DNA of 64,000 nucleotides from contig NW_013654345.1 of NCBI RefSeq assembly GCF_000499385.1, positions 1 through 64,000 of the forward strand. The letters are read 5' to 3'. The position numbers and the translations under genes were made by a program. Below the pieces are notes generated by a model. It made no database searches. It was given only the letters and a program-made list of their open reading frames with translations, and was not told the origin of the DNA. Each line of letters opens with the position of its first letter. Position 1 is the stretch's first letter. The DNA comes from Eimeria necatrix (lineage: Eukaryota; Apicomplexa; Conoidasida; Eucoccidiorida; Eimeriidae). This document shows, in pieces, positions 46,361-57,579 of the stretch.

Positions 46361-48203
46361 GACGCTGCAATGGAACGAAATGCAAACGATGAGGGCTTGG
46401 GGGCCCTCGCGGGCCGAAATCAGTATTTAATTTCCACTAGCATGTACTGAGGGACAAACAACAACGCGTGGTACCTTAATTGGATGATAAAAGACGTTTA
46501 AATGCGTCTTCTCTCTCTGGTTGCACTGTGCGATTCGTTAATGCTGGGGCTTCCTGTGGTGCCAGGGGCCCCCTGTGAATAAAGAACCATTGAGAAATAC
46601 GAAATTAGGCATTACGACGAATTTCTTTGGGAAAGTTTGATATTTTTTCGAACTTATTTTTTTCACAGCATTGGTGATTACCTTGAAAATGATGGAAACT
46701 CCCTCTTGCCTGATACGACCTAAACAATGGTGACGAAGGCAAGAAGGTACTCGAGCTTCTTCGGTCTAGGACTAACACATTTTGTCAATATTGTAATAAC
46801 TTTGCCCACATGACATCTTCTACTCGCTATCCAATGGATTTTCTGGCAGCCTAACACAACTATGGTGACTCCAGGGCGGGGATAGCCCTTTCGAAGATGC
46901 TGTGTGGTCCGTTGGACCCAAAGAGTGTAATTCATCCCTCTACATAAGACGCCTGATCCATATGAAACAGCGAGCGCCAGGCCTGATACAGGTGACTTGT
47001 AGACTCCCTGCAAGCATGGAGGGCTGGGCAGTTCCGTTTCGGCGGAAATGGAACTGCCGCTCCTCTCTGAGCTACTGAGGTAGAAGATGCCGCAATACAG
47101 ACTCAACATAAGCAGACTGGACCTCATTAACTAGACATGCGTCCGCTGGTCGTAAGCTACGTCAACAAGCAAACGCTTATTACATTGGTGGTGCTGTACA
47201 GCTAATTTTATTAACAGCTGAACTATGTTAGATGGCGTTTCTGTGAAGTAACGTGGCGGCCACAAAGCGTGACATAGCCACCAACGCGCTTCTGTCCCTT
47301 GCCTTTAAGGGCTCCACCTATTACGGATTAAAGCTGACCGAACGTTAACAGGTGTCTTGAGACGCCGGCTAGCAGCGTGGCAAATGTCAACACCCTCAAA
47401 GTTACAACGTACCTTTTAATTCGATTAGTGACACTTTGAATGCGGTAGAGAGATTCTCACGGCCCCTCTGCACTGCCTCCCAAAGCCATGGCAGACATTT
47501 ACAGGAACCAGCCAGGAGAAAGGCCCACTACCTTGCGCTCAATGAAGCAGCACGGAGTAGCATACAGCCAATTTAGGTCCTAAAGCACCGCTTCCCTCTG
47601 AATCATTCTTCTATTAAGAAGCATGTGTAGCTTGCTTTTTTGCCTAGGTGGCAAGAATACATAACTGCGGTTCCCGCCTGCAAAATAGTAATTTTGCGAC
47701 CAGCAGTGCTCACTAGCAGGAAATAACCATGTTAAATATAGTTATATACTTGAAGCTGCGGAAAACATCCACAAAACCTTTGCTCTATTTTCGATTCTCA
47801 ACCATCCCATACTAACATTTCGCTTCCTTTAGCTGGAAATCAATAAACCTAACGACGAAATGGGACAAAAACACGACAAAGAGAAGCAACCCTGGTTGGT
47901 ATGGTCTATGCCAAGCTGCACAACGAATGTGCTATCAGTGAAACAGCACGCAGAAAGCTAAACTAGGCAGGCCATTCCCGCAAGCAATGCTCCTACTTTC
48001 CTCCTCTGTAGAGCCTGCACATGATCCTTGCTCTGCCTTTCACAAAGCCAAGAAAAATGCAAGACGTCAAAGTCTTAAACAAACCGTCAAACTGCCCGGA
48101 GTCTCGCGTGTATGGAGCCCTAATGCTGCTGTCAATGCTGCTGTTGGCTTCTTACAGTCATGCTGCTAACCGCACAGCTCTGTATTCCAAATCACAAAGC
48201 CAC
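46361..48203. other. Intergenic stretch with one candidate secreted frame
   Basis: Apart from the frame at 46720-47127 (separate entry), I see no supported gene, repeat array or RNA. The base composition looks like the rest of the repeat-poor segment. Confidence 0.5.
46720..47127 (-). CDS. Hypothetical secreted protein, 135 residues
   Basis: The minus-strand frame from ATG at 47127 begins MRSSLLMLSLYCGIFYLSSS, a good signal-peptide profile. A Ser-rich stretch and a Cys-containing body without low complexity follow. Small secreted Cys-containing proteins (including surface antigens) are common in Eimeria, but the cysteine spacing is insufficient to place it. It could be a first exon with more downstream. 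No homologue was recognised. Confidence 0.35.
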   Translation of the reverse strand: MRSSLLMLSLYCGIFYLSSSERSGSSISAETELPSPPCLQGVYKSPVSGLALAVSYGSGVLCRGMNYTLWVQRTTQHLRKGYPRPGVTIVVLGCQKIHWIASRRCHVGKVITILTKCVSPRPKKLEYLLAFVTIV

Positions 48204-51200
48204 TTAAAATGCCTCGTTCATAAGCCCCTCTAGTAGTGGATCCCCGTCATCTTCGTCCATACCGTTTTGTGCAGAGGCTGCAGTAGCAGCAGGAGTAGCG
48301 GGCCCAGCAGTAGGCACCGGTTGGCCCGCTGGTGGGGCACCAACCGGAGGTGGCGGTACTCCTCCGCTGCTGCTGTACACCTCAACGTGTCCCGCGAGAC
48401 GCTGTTGCTCATAATTTTCAATCTCCCGCTGCTGCTGCTCCCACTCCTCAGCCTGACGCGGTGGCGAGGGCACGCGGACCCTTGGGTCCCCCCCGAGCGC
48501 CTGGGCTGCCCTCTGTGCCAATGCGAAGCTCTTAGATGCCTCTGCTGTCACAGGGTTGTTGTTGGAGGCCGTTACAAACGACACTGGCGCATCGTAGTTG
48601 GGAGCAAATCCGTGTTTGTGCTGCCCCATAGGACCCAGAGGGGCCTGAGCAGCTGTTGCCTGAAGAGAGAGAACGAAAGGAACAGAGAACAGAAAATGCA
48701 GCAAACCGCAGTGCGCAGAACTCGTCCTTCCACGTCCCATATAGAGTCGTACTTGCTACAGACATGTACCACACTGCACCCCAGCAGCCACTGCGGACAC
48801 TACGTGAATAAGCATTAAAAAATGAACTAGGCACACCCAAGGAGACAGAAAGCAAAATGCTATGTAACGTGGCAACGAAACATTTGGGGGAGATATGCCG
48901 TACTTGCTTCATCCCTTCAAGGCGCCTCACGGCCACCTCCGTCGCTCCTCCTCCCACTTTATTCGTTACTGACAGCACCCCCTCCAAGACGGCGCCGACT
49001 ATATTCGAATCTAGCTGCGCATTTTGCTGCTGCGTCTCCTGTTGCTGCTCTAAATAGTCATACTGCAACTCCAGCATGAGCACCAGGCTGGGATCGGTCT
49101 GCGCGATGGTGCTAATTGCAACCACCGCTTGGTGCACTCCCTGGGCCATCCCATGTACGGCAATGATACGTTCAGGGCAAGGGCTCGAATTCCTGTCGAC
49201 AGTGATGCGGGTGAGCGTGGCTTCGCGTATCTCTCTTACGCGAGTGCCTCCTGGCCCTATAACTGTCGGGCAGACGCTTGTTGGCACAACAAGTTTGGCG
49301 TACATTTGGTCGTATGGAAGGTTGGGGTGAACCTCCTTGCAGCGCTCCAGTAAGGCAATAATTCCCGTGCTTATGGACTCAGTGGACCCGGACATAAGCA
49401 GAATGCGGTCTGTCGACTCGGGGAACTTGTTTTTTGAGGACAACACATGCATGCTGCAACCACATTCCTCCGCGACTCTGGTAATCGTCGCGCTCTCTTT
49501 GCCTATCAAGGAGTTTGCAAGTGCGGGGTCGATCAGCAGCTTCACGTGGAATGGACCCGGCAGCGACACCGGCCGTTCGTCTTCTAAGGGATCCTCCTTC
49601 AGAGCCTCCATATTCATACCCTCCTGCAAAACACCGGTCTCTGCCCATGCCGGCATCTTGAGCTTGTATCCGTGGCCGTACGTCTGGTGTACAGACAACG
49701 ATTGGTTCGGGTCCGCGTGAATGTATGGCAGCATAGCTTTTACGGCAATTGTGACTTGCTCAAGGGGCCCCAGGATAGATATAATGCGTTCGTGTGGGTT
49801 AGAAGGCACCAACTGGGCGGCGTGATGGGACGGCGTCTGCTGGTCTCTGTTTGATATCTGAATTCGTGTTCCTGTAAAGCTTGCCAGCTGGCGAATGCGT
49901 TGGCCACCCGGCCCGCAGATGAGAGCGCAGCAGGTGCTCATGGCGCACATTCGCCACACCATGAAGTTGGCATGGCCAACCATAAGACAAGCAGCATACA
50001 CCTTCTCGAGAACCGCCAGCAGCGCGCGGTCGGCGTCCTGTGGCTGCCCGCTAATAATCACTATGCGCTCTGTGCAGGGAGGGGGCTCTGGGGGGGCGAC
50101 CTTGACCTGCACAGCGTACTCCGCTTCGAATTGATTGATGATGTTCCCGTTGGAGCCAAGGAGCTGCGCAGCTATCAGATCGCTCACCAGCACCTTGTGG
50201 TACGCCGGGCCCTGCATCAAAACTGTGCGGGTGTCGCGCATGTACTGCAAGTTGCTGATGCGGGCCAGCTCATCCTGAGCTTGACTGATCAGTGCCGCCT
50301 TTGCCGAGTCCGACAAATTAGGCACGTTGGGCGCCACGCTAGCCACCCCCGCCTTCACTGGCTCCTTCTCGGGCGGGATCAAGATACTGGCGAGGGCCTG
50401 CATAGTAGATTCATCAAGATCCTCCCCCAATGGATCCTCCACCGGCTCCTCCTCCACAGGATCGGCCTTGGGCATACAGCTGTCATACTTGAGGTTACAG
50501 TAGTCCCTCAGGTTCTCCTGCTTTTGCAGCAGCGTCGCTACTGTGCACGCCGCATCCTGCACCTCCGGCAAACCACCTTCCAAGGTCAGCAGGCGCTCGC
50601 GCCCCCCTTGTTTCTTCATGTCTCTCCTGTCGCTGATGCTCAGTTTGGCCTTGCCTACTTTGCGCAGCTTGCGCAGGGGTTGATCTGCGCCTTCGGGTGT
50701 GTCCAGGCAGACTTCATGGGGGGCTATAAACGTAACCGTGCAGCTCCGCGGGCTGTCCCGGTGTTTCCCTGGCTCTGATATCGTCTGCAGAGCCTGTCTC
50801 AACATCTTGTGGAGTGCCTCCAGAGGTCCTTGCAGCAACAGCATGCGCCTATTGGTCTCAGGGAAGAACACATCCTTCGTTGAGAGGCGGCTCTTGCAGG
50901 CGTGGCTCTTCGCCATATTCGAGAGACCCCGGTTATCCACCCCTAACAAGATCGATACGTCGCGCTGCTGAGGCAGCAGCTTCACATAGCAGGGGCCTTC
51001 AAGGTCGGGGGGAAACGGATCCCCGAGGCTATTCTTGGTGGGATCAGTGGTGTTCACCACAGCCGGGGGCTGATAAGAGGGGCTCCTGTCCTTTCTGCGT
51101 TTCTTGTCGGCGCTGCGGCTCCGACTGCGGTGCCGCTTTGGCTCCTCCTCCGCCTTGTGTGAGTGGGAGCGCTTGTGGCTCTTTGTGTCTTTAGAGTGAC

Positions 51201-51582
51201 TTTTACTCTCGTGGTGAGTCGCATCTGTCTCAGTTTTGTGCTTGCTGCTCGTGTGTTTCTGATCATCCTTGCTCCTCTTGTGGCTGGAGCTGTGGCCGTG
51301 ACTGCTGCTGCTACTGCTGCTGCCGCTGCTTTGCCCCTGGCTACTGTGGCCGCTTTTGGGCCTTCCAGAGATACTGTCGCGCTCGGCATGTCCTCCCTTG
51401 CTGCTGCTCTTTGTGGACCTGCTAACCGTACTGCTGGTTGTGTGGCTGCTGGGCTTGTGGTGTTTCTTGGAGCTGCTGCTGCTACTACTGCTGTTGCTAC
51501 TAGAGTGCTTGTCTTTGGAATGAGACCCGCTGGGTCGGTGACCTCTGCCGTCCGACAAAGCGACCTCCCCAGAACCCGTCAT
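48204..51582 (-). CDS. SR-like, multi-KH-domain RNA-binding protein
   Basis: Two exons, 51582-48904 and 48659-48204 (donor CAA|GTACGG, acceptor CTTCAG, phase 0), give 1,044 residues. Residues 1-170 are Ser/Lys/His/Arg-rich with an RSRSRSADKKRRKDRS block, like SR-related splicing factors. KH domains follow. GXXG loops are visible at about residue 477 (LLGSNGNII), 556 (ICGPGGQRI), 693 (LIGKESATI) and 775 (VIGPGGTRV), plus a degenerate KH-like segment near 215 (ILLGVDNRGLSNM). Each is followed by the hydrophobic strand expected of type I KH. The C-terminus is Pro/Ala-rich with a coiled Glu/Gln patch and an acidic end (DEDDGDPLLE). The likely role is nuclear pre-mRNA binding. The exact orthologue is not identified. 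Confidence 0.85.
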
Positions 51583-53312
51583 TGTCGCAGCAGCCGGAAC
51601 TCAACAACGAGCAGGGACACGGAGACAAGAAGTTTGAGTATTCCCAGACAATTTGTGATTCGGCGTTGCTACTGAGCGATAATCCTTCCAGCTGCTTCAA
51701 AACTTTACCTGCCGTACGTGCACTCCGTCAATCGAACTAAACGAGTGTAGTACCTTGAGGACCTGTAGGTGATGCTTGCCCCAGCTGCTTATCACTCACG
51801 CCCAGGAAAACCAGCACAACGACGCTGCAGCCGGAGCCCCCTAGGGGGTATCCCCATCATGTCTTCCCCACGCTTCCTGGCAGAGCCCCTCCCTTCTATA
51901 AAATCGATACTCAAAAGTCGGTCAGGCCCGGCTTCCACTGACTTGCTGCGTCTAATTGTCGCTGCACTGCGCGGTGGCGGTGGCAAGTCGATGCGCCTGA
52001 CCTGGCAGCTGCAGTTTGGAAACTGAATGCACAATGAAGCCGACGACGGAAATTACGTCAAAAAAGTTGTCATTCAAGGGAACTCTGGTGGCTGGCACGT
52101 CCCGGTGCCCGTGGGGATGAGAAGCTCGGGCTCGCCCTACAAAATAGAGGCTGAAGACGCGCTTAAAACAGAGCCTGAACTTGATGATACCTCAACCCAA
52201 ACAAGAACAGTGCACCACAGCTTAGTTTTAAAGTAGGAAGCTATCTATTGTCACAACATTCCCCCTTTCGAGCAGCGTGAAGCCTCCGTCAACTCTGGAG
52301 CTTCCACTGCCTCCGCATGCTGCCGAGCCCTGGCGAGCCGATGCTTCATGTCTGCGATTGCAGAGTAATTTATTGATCAAATCGACTTTTGCTCGTCTGA
52401 AAATGCATTCGCTGGGACAATTTTGTGTTGTGCTTGTGCTGTTCCACTCCTGCCTTCCCATAAGTGACCGAGGGAGCCAACAAACCGAGGAACTCAAAAC
52501 AGAACAGCTGAATGCGTGAGTCTAGAAATTGCTGTTATTTGTTGTTCTTTCTGCCGTGACTAAAGCCCCAGCCTAAGCAGAGATGGCGGTGCACCTGAAC
52601 CGACATAAATGTTCACTGCAATCTGCGTGTCACGAGATATCTTGGTGATACGTGCACAGAAGCCCAAAACAGGGTGAAGTACACGTTTTAGTGGGCAGGT
52701 ATAGCTCACTTTCTTTATTTTCATGCCACATGGCTAACTGGTTTCTGACAGGCACATGAACAGCGATAACAAAATTCGTCTGCGGGATATCTGTGCAAGG
52801 AATGGAAGTATGGACTTTCAGTGTGATAGCGTCTTCTTTTGACAGTGAATCTATGAAAGAGCAGACCTGAAGCAGCTCTGTCAGTACACAATCTGCTAAA
52901 AATACTGGGGAATCTTCGGAGGAGACAAGAAGTAGTAGAAAATTAGTTTGCCAAATAGGAAAGCAATTGTCTGGAGAATAGCAGCGATCTATCCGACAAA
53001 ACTGCAACGTAGCTACTTCAGTCCGCCCAAACTTCACTGCGCTCCAGTATTTCTATATTGAAAAAACAGGATTCAAAGCACGTAGTTTACATGCTTTCTT
53101 ATAAGAAGCTGAAGATTCAATTAGATTGGGGCCCTTCCGAGCTAGTGCCGCAAACCTAAAACTCGCTTAAGACTGAGCAGTACAATTAGTTTTCAGATTT
53201 ATAAAACAATTAAAGGAGGCAAGCGCTGCGACACATAAATACAGATGACCCGACAGGCGAGCCTGCAGGAGTACCCACGCTGCGTGTAGCGTTTTGAGAG
53301 CGTGGGGACAAG
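51583..53312. other. Intergenic stretch without a confident gene
   Basis: It contains the presumed promoter of the KH gene and the 3' flank of the rhoptry kinase. Short frames include one on the minus strand at 52630-53037 (135 codons, mixed composition) and one plus-strand frame ending at 52519 whose internal Met at 52403 starts a signal-like stretch (MHSLGQFCVVLVLFHSC). Neither has family features. Confidence 0.45.
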
Positions 53313-55316
53313 CTAAACTGGGTTAGTTTCAGAAGAGTGTACCTCTGGTACCTCTCGGCGCTCACCCCATAGGGCGTCTGTACTGTGCGCAGATGCGGCG
53401 AAGTACTTCTCGTCATTTAGTGGCCTCAGATTTCTTAAGTAGCTTCCGACAAGTCCGAATCCAGTGTTTTCTGTCTTGGCAGTGTTTGGGTCCTGTTGCT
53501 CGAAGCTTTGGCCAGCTTCCACCATCTTCGGTGTCACAAACACGTAACTGGAAGTAAGACTGGGCCCTCCTGTATCAGTTGAAACAGTTGACGGTGCCGA
53601 AGCTTTTGCAGGAAACCTTGAGTTGATGAGTGGTTTTAATGCTTCTCCTTCAGATTTTTGCTGCATTACTGGGTGTGATGCAACTGCTTGAGCCGGCGTT
53701 AGGCGCTCCTTAGGGTTGATTTTCATGAACTTGGTTATTAAGTCGAGCACCATTGGTGGCATCTTATCCGTGCATTCTTGGTCGAATAGCAGAGCATCTT
53801 GGGGGGATTTATACAGTGACATGAGCCTGTCACTGGGAGGCAGTGAGCGGAACTCCTTGGAAAGTGGCAGATTAAGGCACCAAAGGGAGTAGATTGTCAT
53901 TCCTAGTGGCCACGAGTCCATGGTATATTCAGCCGGTGCCTCTTCATTGATATTGGCAATAATCTCAGCCAACTCCGGGGCTGCGAAGGCGATGGTATAC
54001 AATACGGGCATCACCGGCGATCCCACACGCTTTGCACCATCAAGATCGGCCGCCATGACACTGCCGTTCTCGGTGAGAAGAAAATTTTGGGGCTTGATAT
54101 CGAAATGCACCAGTTGGAGGCTGTGCAAGTCGTTGACAGCTGTAACAACCTGCTGCGTTAGAATCATCAGCACTTCGCGGTCTGCGGGGCGATTGTTGAA
54201 CAGCGAAGCAGAGAGATAGACCAAGTCCATGCGGAGTCGTGGATACAGGACAATCGCATTCAAGATCTGCTTTTTGTTGGGAAAGTCTAGCACAGCTGGA
54301 GCATTACGCTTTGATATGACACAAAGAGGAAGCGAAAGATGCAGAGTGTGGAGGGCTGTAGCAGCATCCATGTTTGGGGGTAGATAATTCAATATTTTAA
54401 GCTGGTCTTTCGCGATGTCCATTGTGTGTTTTTCGCTTTGCTGAATGGCATAGATTTTGCCGGCGTACTGAGCACCATGCCTGCTGGTAAGGGAGAACAC
54501 GTACCCAAAGTTGCCAGCTCCGAGCAGGGCACCACGCCTAAGAACTATGCTCTGGTTGTAGCCCACACAGTCAAAGGTTATGTCTTGATCTCTAGGAAAA
54601 TGCGCATTGAGCCCTTCCTCTACTGCCAACAGTCTCCTGTCCGTCTTTGGAAGCGGCAGCCGGGAAATGGCCTTCGCCACTATAGGCGAACCGTGGCCTC
54701 CAATCAGATTGTCTTTCAGTTCCAACTTGCAAGACATTTTGGGCCTGAATAAGAGCTTCCTGATTTCCCCAGTAGCTCTCAGCGCGGCTGCGCCCAAGGA
54801 CGCGAAAGGTCGTCCAATGGCCTTAAAAATTGAAATGGGACTGCTTGTGCCCTTTCCCGATTCTCCGCTTTTGCGAGAATTTGAGCGAGAGCCTCCTTTC
54901 TTACGTGATCCAGGTGGGGAAGCACTGAGAAGAGCAAATGAAGCGTTGGCTCTCTCCCCGAGTTTCATATCTGGAGTCCTTGTAGAACGCCAGAGCTCGT
55001 AGTCGTTGATGTCATACGAGTTTTCTTCAATGTTTGCAAGCCCATGTAGTGGAGAGTTGTAGTTGCCGGCCTGCTCTTGCAGGGAGTATGGACGGTTTTT
55101 CCAATCATTGTGGCGTGACCGTCGGCTGTGATGCAGTAGAGGCGTGTCGTTTCCTTTTTGCTGAGCAAAGCTCAAGCCTTCGTAGGCATGGCCAAGTACT
55201 TGGGAAGTGTAGCCATTCAAGGGGTTCTCCGAACTTGAAGGGGCCCGGTGACACTCGACCGTAACACCGGCGACGGTGGCCGCAAGGACGACCGTGCGAG
55301 CAAAGCACACATTCAT
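53313..55316 (-). CDS. Rhoptry-family secreted protein kinase (ROPK), intronless
   Basis: 667 codons in one exon. Residues 1-22 (MNVCFARTVVLAATVAGVTVEC) form a signal peptide. A low-complexity, Ser/Arg/Lys-rich region with basic helices follows up to about 250, as in secreted rhoptry kinases. The kinase domain has glycine loop LLGAGNFGYVF (about 262), lysine in AGKIYAI, a catalytic loop near 403 reading VHFDIKPQNF, and a metal-binding motif near 422 reading ADLDGA in place of DFG. APE-type FAAPEL and DSWPLGMTIY follow. The Asp-Lys-Asn catalytic set is present, so activity is possible despite HFD and DLD. ROPKs are delivered into host cells by Toxoplasma, and Eimeria has a reduced set. Which member this is cannot be said. 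Absence of introns is usual for this family. Confidence 0.88.
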   Translation of the reverse strand: MNVCFARTVVLAATVAGVTVECHRAPSSSENPLNGYTSQVLGHAYEGLSFAQQKGNDTPLLHHSRRSRHNDWKNRPYSLQEQAGNYNSPLHGLANIEENSYDINDYELWRSTRTPDMKLGERANASFALLSASPPGSRKKGGSRSNSRKSGESGKGTSSPISIFKAIGRPFASLGAAALRATGEIRKLLFRPKMSCKLELKDNLIGGHGSPIVAKAISRLPLPKTDRRLLAVEEGLNAHFPRDQDITFDCVGYNQSIVLRRGALLGAGNFGYVFSLTSRHGAQYAGKIYAIQQSEKHTMDIAKDQLKILNYLPPNMDAATALHTLHLSLPLCVISKRNAPAVLDFPNKKQILNAIVLYPRLRMDLVYLSASLFNNRPADREVLMILTQQVVTAVNDLHSLQLVHFDIKPQNFLLTENGSVMAADLDGAKRVGSPVMPVLYTIAFAAPELAEIIANINEEAPAEYTMDSWPLGMTIYSLWCLNLPLSKEFRSLPPSDRLMSLYKSPQDALLFDQECTDKMPPMVLDLITKFMKINPKERLTPAQAVASHPVMQQKSEGEALKPLINSRFPAKASAPSTVSTDTGGPSLTSSYVFVTPKMVEAGQSFEQQDPNTAKTENTGFGLVGSYLRNLRPLNDEKYFAASAHSTDALWGERREVPEVHSSETNPV

Positions 55317-57579
55317 GGTGATTTAGTCGATATTTAAGAGCAAAACATTAATGTTCACCGGTTGAAATGAAGCCCTTAATATATGTGCTCGTGTTGTGAA
55401 TCCAGGCGGCTGGCTCATGTCATTAGGCTGGTGCCGATGGAGCGCGAACAGCCATCCAGTTGCCTGCTGGAGACACGACGGCACATCGCGTGGTAAAGGC
55501 TGTTCTAGCCATTCACCCCAAATGAAAATAATAAAAATGCTAATAACATAGTGAGTGTCTTTTTCAGTTTTCTTTCATGAAGTAAGGGTTCACAAAATAT
55601 GAGTTAACTTGGTGCACTGAGCTCTTTCGGCAGCGGTTTGGTCTCGAAGTTTCGAGCAGACGGCGGAAACTGAATAATGTCGCATCACTTTTTTGCTCCT
55701 AACAGGTGGACGTCCACATTGAAATGTAAATGCCGCTTATTACGTGCCAAATGGGCTGGATAATCCCACGTTTTTTACATGTCGGTCCCTTCGGCGTACG
55801 CCGATGGTCCCAGAGGCTTGACAGCCAGAACACCTGCGCAGTATGCTCGCCCTTCATGAAAGCAAAGCTACTGCTACAAGAAGCCTTTTTCACAGTTAAA
55901 ATTGCCAAAATACACTAAGAATTTCAGATAACATGGGGAATAAAATGGCACATTTCTGCGCAGTCAGTGCCGGCGGTGTAGGTGACCCTCAGCAAAGGAA
56001 CACGGTAACCATGTAGCTGCTTACAACGGACTATCGTTTTCTCAAGTCGTAGGTAGCATCAAACAGCTGTTCCTATCAATAAGGAATGGTCATTCTCGTG
56101 AACGACTGCTTCCACCTATTGAAGTTCTTGCGGAGCACCGCTCGAGCAGGGGCAATGTGCACCAAAAGCAAAACAGGGCACTGGACACTTCGAATAAGCA
56201 AACCACCAAAACTTGGAGCCATTAAGGCATCAGGAACAGCAGCTCCTCGCTACCACCCGTAAGTTAGATGCGTGCTAGTATCCCAGCAAACGTGCTCACG
56301 GATGCACACATGCACTTAGTGCCTTCCCCTCCTTTCCTGAGAACTCCCTTTAATGAGCATAACTGGCTCACGAACATGTACACGAAACTACAATTGAACT
56401 ACTTCATCGAAGTTCTCACGCACCACAACGAACATTCAGTTCTTCTGCACTATGCACTAAACCGGCCCCATTATCCTTAAACTATACGGAATTTGGGAGA
56501 GTCACATCCAACCACACATTTGTTAAACAATTAAAACAGAGTCCTCGCTTGGCGGTCCGCTGTACGCGAAAAAGCAGATAGCCGTAGCTCAACTTCGCCT
56601 CGTACAACGGACAAGCATCAGCACGTCGTTTGTCCACGTCTACGGGAAGCAGATTTCAATACCCCCTACAAGATCAAGATCAGTGACAACTCCAGTTTGG
56701 GCAGAGACAGCCCACACTATACAATGGATGCACCCTACGCCCTACACAGCTGACCAGCTAAGGCGCATTGCTTCACCGAAGCAGAAGTAAAACTTCTTGG
56801 CAAGACTTTCAATAGCCGAAACGTGCTGTGCTGCAAATAGGAAGTGCACTTTTTTGTTTGATTCCGTTCTTTTGAAGTGAAGCCACCCTCAAGTGATGAG
56901 GCTCCTCTCGAACTCTCACTGAACGGCTATGTAGAAGTATTCGCGTTTCTGGGCGCTCCATCTAGCAGTTTTCATGTTTCTGATCTGTCCAAGAGTTAAT
57001 AAAAAGGACTGTAAGCCGCGTCTTAATGCGACTCGCAAAACTTTTGCCGAGGAGAGGTGACAAGCGTTAGGTCATCACCAGCTTATACGGATTGGGCAGA
57101 GCTTCAGTTGGATGGAAGGCCAGGGCCAAACCCGCACTGCGGACAGCAACAAGATTATGTGTTTCTACTGTTCGTAACTTGGCATAATCAGGGCGCAAAA
57201 ATCCCAGCAAATCTAAATGCTGCCCCTGCTAGAGCTGAGAAGGCTGGCTGCCTTCTATCTATTTTTAGTGAAGGAATGACCGACAGAGCTCCAAGCTCAC
57301 CATAGGACATGGCACCCAGCCAAAGTCATGCACAGCGTCACTCCGTCTGCAAGCTCTAGCACGACCTGCAACAAGAGCAGCAATGCGGCGCCACTGGAAT
57401 TTAGAAAAGTAGGCAGAACAGGGAGTAGCTGCGCTTTCAAGCAAAGCATCGAACCGTGAGGTGTATACCAGCGCACAAACACTGACTGAAGTATGCTTTA
57501 GACTTCTACGTATGCACTAGTGCAGCCAAAACTATAAAATTTGTGCAATTTGGCCCGGATGAGACACGAAGTGACTGTG
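55317..57579. other. Intergenic stretch, nothing assigned
   Basis: About 2.3 kb between the rhoptry kinase start and the MFS transporter stop. It should include the kinase promoter and 5' UTR. Only short frames occur (for example 56268-56480 and 57057-57305 on the plus strand), with no recognisable domains, repeats or RNA genes. Confidence 0.5.

Noticed and set aside
49900..50778. 292-codon plus-strand frame opposite the KH gene
   Set aside because: It is antisense to strongly conserved KH domains with intact GXXG motifs. It has no recognisable domain of its own.
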